NCBI GenBank assembly: GCA_017506865.1 | Contig: JAFCMP010000046.1 | Coordinates: forward strand, 1,178,001-1,242,000 | Source of the DNA: Tribonema minus | Lineage: Eukaryota; Sar; Xanthophyceae; Tribonematales; Tribonemataceae | DNA: 64,000 nucleotides | Reading direction: 5' to 3' | Shown here: positions 25,001 to 35,275 of the stretch, piece after piece | Numbering within the stretch: the first letter of the stretch is position 1 | How the letters are laid out: each line of letters begins with the position of its first letter | The notes under the pieces: model-generated | Told to the model about the DNA's origin: nothing | Databases searched by the model: none | Seen by the model: the letters and a program-made list of their open reading frames with translations, nothing else | Program-made: the position numbers and the translations under genes

Positions 25001-26630
25001 CATTCCTGTCTTCGCAGGGTGCCGCGCAAGCCGCTTCCGCGGGCTTTGTCAGGGACGAAGACGTCCCCGCAGTAGCCGTTGCCGCTGCGGCTGCGGCGGT
25101 GGCTGACGCTATGCCTGAGATCGCGCCCCCCCGCGCCTCCGAGGCGATGCTGGAGAAGCGTCTTGAAGATCTGCTCAAGACGTCGGATATGAGCCCCGCT
25201 AGAATGTCGGAGCAGGACCAGGCAGCTCTGGTGAGAGCCATGTGCTGTATGCACTGTTATGTACTGTCAGAATCATGTGGATGTTGTCCAGCGACCTGTT
25301 GCGACAACTTTTGTGGTCTGTTCCGGAGAACGCGCTTCTTTGGAAGAAAGTGCGCTGATATGTGGCCCGCTGGAATGTCGGAGCGGTAGCACTGTCATAG
25401 TCATGCGAAAATTGGTTGGCAGTTGTAACCTCTTCTAGAAGATCTGCTCAGGACCTCAGACATGAGCCCTGCTAGAATGTCGGAGCAGGATCAAGCAGCG
25501 CTGGTGACAGCTATGTGCTGTGTGTCATGTTACTGTCAGAACACTGTGGGCACTGTCCGGCATTTGTAATGTCTCTTCTGGAATTTTGGCGCTAGAACCC
25601 CGTGGGCTCTGTCCGGCAGTTGTAGAGTCTCTTCTGGAATACTTGCTCGAGAGCGCGAATATAAGCCCCGCTGCAGTAGAAACTTGCAGCAGGATCTGAG
25701 GATCAAGCTACCGCTGCCTGTACCGCTGCCTGTGGTGTGGTAAATTTGTCACAACTCTGCGGAAATTAGCCAACATTTGTGACCACTTTCCTTGTGTTCT
25801 TGTTGTTAGTTGCTCTCGTTTGGCTTTGTTCTAATGTGCAAAATTCCACAGCAGTAAGTATTGCGGGCTGCTACTTCTGATCGTGCAGTACATCTGCAGC
25901 TTTGCTGCTTCGCGCCTACATTGGAGTTGGGGTCGATTTGCATTCGCCCCTGCTGCTCCCTGCACACGCCGCCATTGCCTGCCAAGCATGACAGGTTTGC
26001 CCCCACCACACTCCTGCGGCGAATGAAAGGCACTGTGTTCCCTCGTCCAAGCCTACGCTGTGTGCCATGCTCAAGTCTATTCATTCAATGTACTCCTGAG
26101 GTACACATACGTCTTACTGTCAGACCACGCTCCACAAAAGCACACGCCTCACAACCCATTTGCACGCAACGCATCAGGTGACGACGCTGGAGGCACTGGA
26201 AGCGAGCACCCCCCCCGGCGCCCACCCCCTGCACTCCCCCCTCCTCACCGGCGACTGGGCTCTGGTCTACTCAAGCTCGGGCTCCGTCTTCAAGGCAGCG
26301 CTCGGCAAGAAGCGCAGCGCGTTCTTCAAGGTCTCGTCCCCCACGCAGAGCGTCGACGCCGCGGCGGGGACAGTGCTCAACAGCGCGCTGCTGCGGCTGC
26401 GCCTCACGCCGCTGCGCCTACGCGCGCGGCAGGCGGGCACGTTCACGCTCGACAAGGGGAGCGGCGCGCCAGGGGCGACCGCGATCGTCAACTTTGCGCG
26501 CGGCGGCTTCGGGCGCTTTGCCAAGCTGTTCCGGCGCGGCACCGCGGCGGTGACGGTCACGTACCTGAGCACTGGGTGGCGCATCTGCCGCTCCGACGGC
26601 GTCGTGCTCGCCTTCAGGAAGGTCCAGTAG
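19087..26630 (+). CDS. Plastid lipid-associated protein (PAP/fibrillin family)
   Basis: Eight exons: 19087-19190, 20700-20802, 22116-22283, 22736-22860, 23378-23468, 24395-24481, 25018-25230 and 26178-26630; 1344 nt, 447 aa, phases agree. The start MAKQLRVLALAPLCAQAFVG is a signal peptide with an A-Q-A-F plastid motif. Residues about 35-297 are an acidic, Ala-rich, low-complexity region with helical segments (VEEVGEKLRDAIMDASDTV, MLEKRLEDLLKTSDM). The last exon holds the PAP domain: LTGDWALVYSSSGS near its start and VTYLSTGWRICRSDG with AFRKVQ at the end, as in fibrillins (LxGxWxLxY; C-terminal RxxRxDxGxxFV). Fibrillins sit in plastoglobules and thylakoids and bind lipophilic molecules. The long N-terminal region is unlike typical fibrillins of 250-350 aa. 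Two exon junctions are duplicated in its introns. Confidence 0.85.
24301..24400 (+). repeat. Tandem 50-bp duplication over the fibrillin exon 6 acceptor
   Basis: Copies 24301-24350 and 24351-24400 (GCTGACACGT-n-AACTTTCAA onward) differ at a few bases. The second contains the acceptor GCAG and the first six bases of exon 6 (TCCAAG); the first carries the equivalent GCCGTCCAAG, where the acceptor is lost. Confidence 0.85.
25160..25700 (+). repeat. Copies of fibrillin exon 7 end plus donor within the next intron
   Basis: The last about 75 bases of exon 7 (GAAGATCTGCTCAAGACGTC ... to the donor GTGAGAGCC at 25231) recur in the intron at 25436-25530 as a good copy that still has a GTGACAGCT donor. 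More eroded copies lie at about 25330-25390 (GGCCCGCTGGAATGTCGGAG) and 25610-25700 (ATAAGCCCCGCTGCAGTAG). Intron sequence after the donor (ATGTGCTGT, TACTGTCAGAA) is copied as well. Confidence 0.85.
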
Positions 26631-27391
26631 ACACAGGAGAGCGCACGTCCAGGAGCGGAGGAAGTTCGGGCGGGCTGGGGCAGAGGGGACAACGGTCTCT
26701 TGGTTTTGTCAACTGCTCCAGTTGAAGTGAGGCACACATTGGCGGGGTTTTTCCTGCGGTTCGCCCCGTTGTTGCGCTTGGTTTTCCCGCTCGCCCCGCA
26801 CGGGGCCCTGCCAGGTCCCGAATAGGGGGCAAAGCCGCGCGTGTGCCTTTCTTGTGCCCCGTTCGCCGGCATTTTGAACCGCCCTCGTTGCTGCATTTTG
26901 TGACCGGCGCACTGTGTGTGCTCAGCCAGTCTCTCCTAGCATCCTCTGCTTGCTAAAGTAACGGCGTGCAGGCACAGCCGCATTTGATTGGGGGGGGGGG
27001 GGGGGGGGGATTGCGTGGTGCATACACGACGGCAGCGGGTTGCTGTTGTGCAGCTGTGCGGGATAGCCGACTCCAAAGACCTACTACTAGATATGTTTAG
27101 GTAACCCCTACTGCTCTGCATGCCAATGGATGTGAACAAGTTTACTTTGGAATGGGCGCCGTTTTCATGCGCCGCATGTGTGATGCATCTGTGCGAAACC
27201 ATGCAGTGTGTGCTGTGGCATCGGATCTGACTCTTGTAAACAAGATATGCTGCAAGCATGATGCGGTGGCCCGCACTTGAAGTAGCACCAAATTCTTCTA
27301 AAAGACTTGGCCTTGCAGGCCTACAGTATTGCGGAGGACTAGGAGAGTATTTTCAAGTACCAGTTGACTGAGTGACTGCATGCCTGCCCTC
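26631..27391. other. Intergenic region with a 20-G run
   Basis: This is the downstream region of the fibrillin gene. A homopolymer of 20 G lies at 26990-27009. No gene is seen. Confidence 0.6.
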
Positions 27392-27423
27392 CACAGGCGG
27401 GACGAGTAGAGTAACTAGAGTAC

Positions 27424-28589
27424 AGACGATCGCCACAGCTGCCACATCTCTACGTGCAGCAACAGGTGACAAGCTGGAACATATACTGCCACCAGCGCTA
27501 ACGCCACTGCAGCAGCAACCACCTACGCAGCAGCCGCCGCTGCGGCCGACAGCAGGTGGTGGCACTGGTGCGGATGCTGCTTGCGTACTTGACGCCAGTG
27601 CTCTGCAGTTGCAGTGTAGCCTGAAGCGCCCCAATCAGAGTGCGCTTGCAGATGCCGTCGCTACCGAGCTTGCAGATAAGGTGGAGGCGGACCTGCAACA
27701 GCTGCCGCAGGGCACGCAACGCACGCAAGCACTTGCTCGATTCCGGTCGCAGCGCCACATGCACTCGATCGGCATGGCATTCCTCAACGAGCCCATGTAC
27801 TCCACAACGGCTTCGTTCGATGGCCTATCCTGGCAGCTGGCCGTCAAACGCGCCATCGGAGTAGAGGAGCAGACGGCAGGCTGCAAGCTGTGCGGGAAGT
27901 CGCCGGGCGGCACCCTGCATGCACGGCTGTGTCAAGCGCCACGCGTCAAGGCGCACGACACCATTGTCCACAATAGCGTCAAGAGGGCCACGCAGCGCCT
28001 CCTGCGGCAATACCTCAAAACGGGACTGGTGGACGAGGACTACACGCCGTTTCTGGGGTCCGCCGGGCCGCCGGGGAGTCGCAGGATGGACATCGTGCTG
28101 CCTGCCGACGCCTTCCCGGTGACCGGCTACGACGACCCGACACGCCACCTACCGCTCATGGTGGACGTTACCTGCTTCGAGGCACAGGTGGCGTCGCGGG
28201 CGGCGAAGACTGCAGCAGACCCCGAGCGATGCTGCCGCGACCAAGAGGCCGCCAAAACTACCCACTATTCTGGTCATTATGATCAGAATTGCTACAAACT
28301 TGCCACATTGGCAATAGGGTCATTTGGCAGCATCGGGGAGCAGGGGCGGAAGCTGCTGGAGGCTGTGGCGACGGAGTATGCCAGCAGGATGTCAGTGCCC
28401 GGAGGAGCGCGCCCTAAAGCTCTCAAGGGCATCGCCCTGGCGCGCTTACGCTCGGCACTGTCGGCAGCGCTCCACATGGCGTACTCTGGCCGTGTCATGA
28501 CACACATGGCAGAATCCAGGGGGGGGGGGCACATGGAGGAGGACGTAGGGGAGGACCCCGAGATGCCATTTGGCGGCGGCGGCGTTTGA
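27424..28589 (+). CDS. LINE-B ORF, C-terminal part (CCHC knuckle and restriction-like endonuclease)
   Basis: The open frame carries a zinc knuckle C-x2-C-x8-H-x3-C (CKLCGKSPGGTLHARLC), then RRMDIVLP and LMVDVTCFEA, which I read as the PD-(D/E)XK core of the restriction-like endonuclease found in R2-type and other early-branching LINEs. It aligns in layout with the C-terminus of LINE-A (knuckle, RILRQ/RLLRQ helix, R-x-D, LDTSV/MVDVT). The reverse transcriptase portion is missing by 5' truncation. A Met upstream at 27372 lies outside the insertion and gives an accidental start. Confidence 0.75.
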
Positions 28590-28701
28590 GTGGTTGTCGT
28601 TGCGACACTTTCAGACTGTCATACGACATGTAGATTCCTTACAGCTAGATGCCAATCATCTGGGCTTTTTCGCGCCCTGAGCGAGAATTAATAAAAAGTA
28701 C
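27424..28701 (+). mobile_element. LINE-B copy 1, 5'-truncated
   Basis: The insertion begins after GAGTAC of the host element and ends with the 3' tail GGGCTTTTTCGCGCCC, then ATTAATAAAAAGTAC. Only the C-terminal part of the LINE protein is present. It is about 99% identical to copy 2 in the shared stretch (roughly ten differences in 0.92 kb), so both insertions are young. Confidence 0.85.
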
Positions 28702-28740
28702 GAGTGCTACTCTACTTTTTTGAAATCGAGTAGTAGAGTA

Positions 28741-28837
28741 GTACTTTTTATTAATTCTCGCTCAGGGCGCGAACAAGCCCAGATGATTGGCATCTAGCTG
28801 TAAGGAATCTACATGTCGTATGACAGTCTGAAAGTGT
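28741..28837 (-). mobile_element. LINE-B 3' fragment, inverted
   Basis: The last 97 bases of LINE-B occur in reverse orientation, tail to tail with copy 1. Together they form a large hairpin (arms about 28608-28701 and 28741-28837) around 39 bp of host-element DNA (CTACTCTACTTTT...GAGTAGTAGAGTA). Confidence 0.9.
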
Positions 28838-28966
28838 AGTACTCTATTGAGAGTGGCATTTTTGTGTAGAGTGGTCGAGTAGCACTCTAGTTGGCAGGCA
28901 CTTTTTGAACCGAGTACGAGTAATTACTCCTTCTGAGCTGCCTTTTGTGTGTAGAGTTCGAGTACT

Positions 28967-29019
28967 GTACTTTTTATTAATTCTCGCTCAGGGCGCGAAA
29001 AAGCCCAGATGATTGGCAT
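28967..29019 (-). mobile_element. LINE-B tail fragment, inverted
   Basis: A 53-bp piece with the complement of ATTAATAAAAAGTAC, the GGGC/GCCC stem and CCAATCATCTGG. It ends at GTAC next to GAGTTCGAGTACT of the host element. Confidence 0.85.
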
Positions 29020-29027
29020 ACTGTACT

Positions 29028-30171
29028 GTACTTTTATTAATTTCGCTTCGCAAGGGGCGCGAAAAGCCTTCTCTTTGGATGTGCACTCAATGCAACATTC
29101 CTTCTCCGAAGAGAGACTCAACCGCAAACAGGCTTCCCCCTCTTCACACTACCACCAACACCCCACAACCAAACCCTACTTAGGGTTGCCCAGCCGTGAG
29201 GCACACTTGTCCCGTCTTGAAAAAGATTTATGCAGGCCTGGGTCGCCTTTGACAGCGCCCAGAACTGAGGACCATGCTGACACGTCTGAATCACGCCTCT
29301 AGGCAAAATGATCACTGGGCACCAGGCACTGGTGCTAAGGGTATCAATGCTGTTGCTACGAAGAGTCCAACCCAACCCCAACAAACCCCACCCAAACCCC
29401 GATCGGTCCCCACTATCATGCTGCACCAAAGTGCCTAAGCTACTGCCTCTACACGACCAGACCCACTTTGAGGCCTCCCGTGTCTCTGCCAAAATGGTCC
29501 TAACCGTGAACAGCTTTGTGCAGGCCTGGGCTACTGGTAGCAGCGCCCAGAACTGAGGACAATGGTCATGGATCACTAAGTGCCAGGCACTGGTGCTGCA
29601 AAGGCTGATGCTGTCACTCCAGCAAGCATATCTACTCAAACCCGCCCTTCTATTTGCTAGTGTTACCCCCCCCGGTGTCCCCGGCCGCACACTGGAACCC
29701 CTGCTGCGAACTCCTTCCTCCTGCTGCTCCTGCTCCTGCTCCTCCGCGCCGCTCCCGCCAAGCAGCTGCCGCCGCCTGCCCCGTCGCCGCGCACAGGCGC
29801 CGCTCTCTAACCACATGCCTTGGACAACACTCCGCAGAGTTGTATGACTAACAATCAAGGGTGCCGCGAGGCCCCAAGATAGTGTCCTTGTGTCGGTTGT
29901 GGGTTGAAGGCGTGCGCCATCGCCGGCGGCAGGGACGGCGGCGGATAGGCTCCGGTCTTCGACGGTGTGGTTGCAGGTGTTGGTGTTCGCGTTGATGATC
30001 TTGCCGCAGCAGGCAGCAGGCTTGACACTCGGTCGCTGCGTCGGCGTAGGCCACCGAGCAGGCGAAGCCGCCACCTGCCTGCGCCGTCGCCGCATCGCTG
30101 ACCCTCCCCACGGACAAGACTCTGAAAGAGTGTGTGTAACAACAATCAAGGGTACCGCTAGGTCCCAACTG
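29028..30171 (-). mobile_element. Element X, long copy (non-coding or unknown LINE-related)
   Basis: The minus strand ends with a LINE-B-like tail (GGCTTTTCGCGCCCC, ATTAATAAAAGTAC). The first 555 bp of this interval recur inverted at 36302-36853. The element contains two internal imperfect repeats around CTCAGTTCTGGGCGCTG. A 343-codon frame is open on the minus strand (30149-29118), but its product shows no known domain and is Trp/Arg/Ser-rich in a way that suggests chance. The outer boundary near 30171 is set where GAGTAC-rich host DNA resumes. CAATCAAGGGT repeats lie at about 29857 and 30141. Confidence 0.6.
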
Positions 30172-30240
30172 TACTCTAGTGTTCACTCTAGTACTCGAGT
30201 ACACTAGAGTATACTCTACATATTAGAGTACATTCCTCAA

Positions 30241-30300
30241 GGGTTAGGGTTAGGGTTAGGGTTAGGGTTAGGGTTAGGGTTAGGGTTAGGGTTAGGGTTA
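30241..30300 (+). repeat. Telomere-type repeat (GGGTTA)10 at the LINE-A 5' end
   Basis: Ten exact hexamers follow directly after the left target duplication (GTACATTCCTCAA, 30228-30240) and precede the ORF by 31 bp. They therefore lie inside the duplicated-target boundaries of LINE-A. Confidence 0.95.
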
Positions 30301-30331
30301 GGGGTAGCCTACCCCCCCCCTGCCAACCACT

Positions 30332-33300
30332 ATGACAGCGTCGGCGACCACTCAAGCTAACAGCACCCACATCACGGCTCCGAGTCGGACACAGCCCCGT
30401 ACTGCGCTGCAGTTGCCACAGCAGCCTGAGCCACTGAGGTGTCCTTTATGCACACTGGCATTTTGGCAGCTTGGTCAGAAAGAGGACAGCAAACAGCGAG
30501 GCAAACTGTCAGCTGCGAGCCGCATGGCACCGGTAGTGGCCCACTTCAACGGTGGTAGCTGCACGAGGTCGATGCTGAACCCTGAGGCGAGCACATCACA
30601 CTGTCAGCAAAATCTGGCGGCAGCATACGCCAAGGGCATCCGGCAGCAGGTTGATCACGACCCATCCGGTGACCGTGCCCCTTCAGGCAGCAGTACCTGC
30701 AACACTGGGGCACACCATGCCAAGCGTGTGCAGGAGATGAGCACCATGTATGGTTGCACGGCAGAAGACTTCCTACGGGCGGTAAGGAAGCTGAGTGCAT
30801 GCACAGGTGCCTGCGGTCTGGTCCATATGTCAGCCAGCGCGGGGCAGAGGCAATGCGCGCTGACCTCGCCATGCCACACGTGTCGACGGAATGGAAGCGC
30901 CCCCACGCGCGCACGCCCGGCAGTACCCCCGGGCCAGTCCGAGGGCGGGGGTGCGGGTAGCGACGGCGCGGCCGCGGCGGCGGGGGCTGCCGCAGCGACA
31001 CCTCCAAAGCCACCGGCGGTGCCGGCTAGTGGCGCTGCCAACTCAAAGTCCAGCAAGAAACGCCCGGCGGCCACGGCAACCGGCGCGCAACGCCGGCGCC
31101 GAACGGCAGCTGCTGCAGCACCGCCTGGCAGCGCCGGCAGCCGCACTCAGTCTAACAGCCTAAGGCTGCAGGACAGCAGCCCCCCCCACGGGACGGCCGT
31201 GGGATGGGCGGACATGGACTTGGACCCGCCGGACGATGCCGCGTCACCGCCCCCCCCGACCACCACCACCAGTGGCAGGCCCTCAAAGCCCCAGTCACGA
31301 GCATCCCTGGCTTGGGACCTCTCGACGCCCTCGGTCGTCCACGCACTTGACCAGACCAATGAGGCGGATCTACTGCTGCTACGGTTCACCACGACTGCCA
31401 ACCCCTTCCGCACTCAGCTGCAGTGCACCCAGTGGGCACGGCTAGTGGAGCACGCCACACGACTACTGGCGGACGCCACAGACAGTGCACGTGAGGCGGC
31501 ACGGGTGCGCCTCCACCATGGTGCCGGGGCGTTTGCTCATCAGGTTTCTCAGACTCTAGTGCAGCGCGGCTACAGGCTGCTGCACCTGCTAGCAGCAATG
31601 GCCTTTGGTAGGCAACCGGAGGGAACCGGTATGCCGCCTGCGGCCCGGCTGGCAGCGTTGCTGTCTGGCGACTTTGCGGAGCTACTGAGAAAGACGCTGT
31701 CAGCAGCAGCGGCGCTGCGGGCCCCCAAACCAAACAACGCAGCTACGGCGTCGGCACAAACGAACTTCGATGCCGACTGGACGGAGGCTGACTCCAGGCA
31801 GCAAACAGCATGCGCTGCCCTCTCAGGCAAGCGACGGGGGGTAGGCCTGGCTGCCGCACGACTAGAGGCGCGTGAAGCATGCGCCCCAGCAGACGAGGTC
31901 ACGGCACAGGTGCTGGCAGCAAAGCACCCTGAAACTGGCACCCGGCCCGGGGTAGTCGATACGCCAATGGAGCAAGTGCGCGGCCTGGTACGCGACGCCC
32001 GGCGGCACTGCTTGCACGGCGCAGGGGTGGCAACGACCGCCGGGCCCGCTGGCAGCGGCAGTCCCGTCTTCGAATCGGGTCAGGCGCATGATCGCAGCGA
32101 TAGGCCTGAGGATGCTGCCAGCGCAGCCGGACGGCGCCTCGAGGTGGAGGCGACAGACATACTGTCGACCTTGTCCGCAGCAGGGGCGGGGAAGGCAGGA
32201 GGGCTGGACGGCCTACGCTATGAACACCTCTTGATGGCCGCTGGGCCTGGTGCACCAGTGAAAGCAGCCACCCGCCCCGTGGGCAGTGCCTCGCCAGGAC
32301 TAGCTGGTGATTCAGAATCGGATGTGATGGAACCGGCATTCGCCCATCACCTGGCCAAGGTGTTCACGACGCTGCTTGTTGAGCCCGAACTGCTGCCGGA
32401 GCAATCGCAACGGCTTCTCCGCGCCGCGGCCCTCTCAGGCATAGGACAGAAGCGGCGTCCGATCGCCTGCTCCAGTGTCTGGCGCAGACTCCTCGGGTCC
32501 ACAGCGGCACGGGGTGTCAAGGGCAAAATATCGGGGCTGCTGGCCTCCATGTCGCAGTTTGGCGTAGGATACCGGTCTGGCGTCGAGCATGTGGCAGCGC
32601 GCGCGCGCGTGTGGCACGAGCTGTATGGCACCACAATCCAGCTGGACTGTGAGAACGCATTTAACAGTGTGGATCGCGCCGCCATTGTGCGGGGACTTAT
32701 GCTCTTCTGTCCGGAGCTGCTCCCGCACTTTGAGTCCGTATACTGTGGTGACACTGCCCCAGAGATGCGAGTGGAGGTGAACGGTGAAGCTCGCATTATC
32801 TGCTCCCACCTAGGGTGCCAGCAAGGGGACCCTCTAGGGCCGCTGTACTTTGCAGTGGCAGCGGCATTCCTACTCTTCTACCCTGATGGAGTGAGTGCGA
32901 CGCCCGGCAGTATGCCGGCCTACGGCCACAGCACAGCGGAACCGCCAGCCCCGCACTGCGCTTTCCTGGATGACCTCAACGTGCTGCAAGCTGCCTACTT
33001 CGACGATGCAGCGGCCGCTGGGGTGGCAGAGGTGATCCGTCGGCTTGCGGCAGGGGGCCTACGCGTTCGACCAGACAAGTCGCTGGCCATTGCCATGCGC
33101 GGCACAGTGTTTGATGAAGCGGCCAGAGCACGCCTGCGCGCCCTTGACATACCGTTTGTGGACGCCACCATGCCAGAATCCAGTCAGGGCTTTACGTCGG
33201 TCGGGGTACCGGTAGGGCACCCAGCCTATGTGCATGCTGCCATGAGCAAGCATCTTGTTGACGCAGGGACATGGCGATTGTCGTGGCAGCTAGCTGGGAT

Positions 33301-35275
33301 GGCGCGGCATCACCTACAGGCAGCACAATTCATTCTGCGCAGGTCACTGACAAAGCGCATGGGCTTCTTAGCTCGGGTCGTTGACACGGCTTTGAGTGAG
33401 ACATGGCTGCACGCATTTGACGGGTTCTGTGCATGGACGCTTGAACGCATGCTGCACCTGCACGGCTGCGCTACCGCGGCAGTCATGAAGTCACACCTGC
33501 TGGCCGCCTGCACTGCTGGTGACAATGAGGTAGCCAGCAGTGGCAGCGTGCTGGTATTGCCGCGCTTGGGCCCGCCAGAACTCACGGACATCGCAGTGCC
33601 ACTGCGGGCGTCACGGTTGCCGGAGCGACGAGGCGGTCTGGGCATGCCGCTTTTGGGGCTACTGGCACCAGCCGCATACACGGCCCAGGCATGCACAACA
33701 CTGCGGCCTGCAATAATTCATGCCACTGTGGCAGCAGGGGCCCTGAGGCTCGGCACTGACGAACACGGCGCAGTCACCTGGTGCGCGCAGCACTCATGCG
33801 CAATACGCGAGGACCAGGGACTGCCGCCAATCATCGAGGCCGTGCGACGCTCTACGCGAGCGCTGACAGCTGATGGCGGCGAAAAATCACGCACAGCTGT
33901 GGCCGAGCAGCTCCCAGCATCGTTGCTACGGTGGGCAGCGGATACAACGGCCGCAGCGTCGACGCTCCCCACTGCGGTGCAAGCGATCTACGCCGCAACT
34001 GCCGTCACGGAGACGGGGACCACTGAGCCAGCCCCACACACCCACGGCATTGTGCCTGGCGCCGAGGCGGCCGCTGCGGCGGCGACCGTACCTGGCCCTC
34101 AAGCCGCTGCCGCGGCTGCCTCTTCCACGCCCGCTAAAACACAAACTAGCGCGGAAGAAAGCAGCTGCAGCGGCGGGCAGGAGGACGACGACGACGACTG
34201 GGAGGCCTATGCTGACGAGATCTGCAGAAAGGTAGTGCCCCGCCGCCGGCGCGGTCACTTCACGCACGGACTACAAGCCGGCCTTTCAAATGTTCTTCGA
34301 CGTCAATACGAGGACTGCCTGGTGGAGGACCTAGAGGCTGCCTCGGCTGGTGCCGTGGGCAAGCCGACGCAGGCTACACTTATTGGTGACTTGCGTGACA
34401 CCAGCCGCCGCCGCCAACAGGCTAGCGCGCGGGTCCTGGCGCAGCTGCGCAGCCAGCGTGCGTCCGGGGCAATGGCGTGGATGAGCGTGCCACCCGCTGC
34501 CAATGACCGCCCGGGTGCGGCGCCCATGTCCAGTATGGCAGCAGCCACGATGATTATGGTTGCGATCTTTATAGACGGGTGGGGCATACAGGGCGAGGTG
34601 TGCCCATGGCGGTGCAGTGACGTGAGCCCCACCTCCACGCATGCGATCAGCTGCCCCAGCCAGCACATACGGGGGCACAACGCGACACACACTGCCCAAA
34701 AGCGGTGCCTACAGCGCATCTTGAGACAGCACCATGTCTCTATTGTCCGCAATGAGGACGCTAGCGTCTTCAAGGTACCGGGGTATCGGGCGGACACAGT
34801 CATTGACCCAGGGTGTCTGCACTTTAGCAGTGCATACCGTAACAAGGGAATAGTGCTAGACACAAGTGTGCGCGCACCCACAGCGAGCTCGTACCTGACA
34901 GGCAAAACAAATGCCTCGAACACGGACGGCTATGCTGCTGGGGTGGGGGAGGACGCGAAGGTCAAGCACCACACCGGCACCTTGACGTCATCTTGGGCTT
35001 TTGTGCCATTCGTGCAGGAGTCGTACGGACGGCTGGGCAAGCAGACAAGCCTTTTTGTTAAGGAGTTGGCAATGCACTCAGCACTGTGCTCAGGGGGGGG
35101 GAAGGCAGATGTGTTACGCAAGGCCGGGTTAGCTAAGCGTCAGATCCACATTGAGCTGAGCATATCGCTGGCGCGGGAGTTGGCGGAGCGCGTCATGGCA
35201 TACACACGTGGAGCGCGAATGCTGGGCTGTGTTGCGGCGCCGGTATCCAAACTCCTAGGGCACAGCGCAGACTAG
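30332..35275 (+). CDS. LINE-A polyprotein: reverse transcriptase with C-terminal restriction-like endonuclease
   Basis: One open frame of 1647 codons. A CPLC zinc motif lies near residue 35, followed by a second Cys/His-rich patch and a Pro/Ala-rich linker with basic stretches. The reverse transcriptase occupies about residues 620-970: GGLDGLRYEHLL, IGQKRRPIACSSVWRRLL, motif A LDCENAFNSVDR, motif B QQGDPLGPLYFA, motif C FLDD in place of the usual YADD/FADD, motif D GLRVRPDKS and motif E VGVPVG. At about 1424-1442 is a C-x3-C-x8-H-x3-C knuckle, then RADTVID and VLDTSVRAP with K-x-H-H, which I take as the restriction-like endonuclease. No apurinic endonuclease domain is seen. This layout places it among R2/NeSL/CRE-like LINEs, which are often site-specific. 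No interruption is visible. Confidence 0.95.
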   Translation: MTASATTQANSTHITAPSRTQPRTALQLPQQPEPLRCPLCTLAFWQLGQKEDSKQRGKLSAASRMAPVVAHFNGGSCTRSMLNPEASTSHCQQNLAAAYAKGIRQQVDHDPSGDRAPSGSSTCNTGAHHAKRVQEMSTMYGCTAEDFLRAVRKLSACTGACGLVHMSASAGQRQCALTSPCHTCRRNGSAPTRARPAVPPGQSEGGGAGSDGAAAAAGAAAATPPKPPAVPASGAANSKSSKKRPAATATGAQRRRRTAAAAAPPGSAGSRTQSNSLRLQDSSPPHGTAVGWADMDLDPPDDAASPPPPTTTTSGRPSKPQSRASLAWDLSTPSVVHALDQTNEADLLLLRFTTTANPFRTQLQCTQWARLVEHATRLLADATDSAREAARVRLHHGAGAFAHQVSQTLVQRGYRLLHLLAAMAFGRQPEGTGMPPAARLAALLSGDFAELLRKTLSAAAALRAPKPNNAATASAQTNFDADWTEADSRQQTACAALSGKRRGVGLAAARLEAREACAPADEVTAQVLAAKHPETGTRPGVVDTPMEQVRGLVRDARRHCLHGAGVATTAGPAGSGSPVFESGQAHDRSDRPEDAASAAGRRLEVEATDILSTLSAAGAGKAGGLDGLRYEHLLMAAGPGAPVKAATRPVGSASPGLAGDSESDVMEPAFAHHLAKVFTTLLVEPELLPEQSQRLLRAAALSGIGQKRRPIACSSVWRRLLGSTAARGVKGKISGLLASMSQFGVGYRSGVEHVAARARVWHELYGTTIQLDCENAFNSVDRAAIVRGLMLFCPELLPHFESVYCGDTAPEMRVEVNGEARIICSHLGCQQGDPLGPLYFAVAAAFLLFYPDGVSATPGSMPAYGHSTAEPPAPHCAFLDDLNVLQAAYFDDAAAAGVAEVIRRLAAGGLRVRPDKSLAIAMRGTVFDEAARARLRALDIPFVDATMPESSQGFTSVGVPVGHPAYVHAAMSKHLVDAGTWRLSWQLAGMARHHLQAAQFILRRSLTKRMGFLARVVDTALSETWLHAFDGFCAWTLERMLHLHGCATAAVMKSHLLAACTAGDNEVASSGSVLVLPRLGPPELTDIAVPLRASRLPERRGGLGMPLLGLLAPAAYTAQACTTLRPAIIHATVAAGALRLGTDEHGAVTWCAQHSCAIREDQGLPPIIEAVRRSTRALTADGGEKSRTAVAEQLPASLLRWAADTTAAASTLPTAVQAIYAATAVTETGTTEPAPHTHGIVPGAEAAAAAATVPGPQAAAAAASSTPAKTQTSAEESSCSGGQEDDDDDWEAYADEICRKVVPRRRRGHFTHGLQAGLSNVLRRQYEDCLVEDLEAASAGAVGKPTQATLIGDLRDTSRRRQQASARVLAQLRSQRASGAMAWMSVPPAANDRPGAAPMSSMAAATMIMVAIFIDGWGIQGEVCPWRCSDVSPTSTHAISCPSQHIRGHNATHTAQKRCLQRILRQHHVSIVRNEDASVFKVPGYRADTVIDPGCLHFSSAYRNKGIVLDTSVRAPTASSYLTGKTNASNTDGYAAGVGEDAKVKHHTGTLTSSWAFVPFVQESYGRLGKQTSLFVKELAMHSALCSGGGKADVLRKAGLAKRQIHIELSISLARELAERVMAYTRGARMLGCVAAPVSKLLGHSAD

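Noticed and set aside
26060-26896. Long ORFs over the fibrillin last exon (plus frame 26060-26725, minus 26267-26896)
   Set aside because: They are shadows of the high-GC PAP exon; only the frame starting at 26178 shows the family motifs.
29118-30149. 343-codon minus-strand ORF as a gene
   Set aside because: It covers a repeated element, shows no domain, and contains the same internal non-coding repeats in two forms; probably a chance frame.
30241-30300. A chromosome end or fused telomere
   Set aside because: The repeats are only 60 bp, lie inside a target-site duplication and are followed at once by a LINE ORF; genes continue normally on both sides.
30332-35275. Group II intron or retron-type reverse transcriptase
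   Set aside because: FLDD/QQGDPLGP motifs with a C-terminal CCHC knuckle and restriction-like endonuclease, target duplications and 5'-truncated copies identify a LINE.
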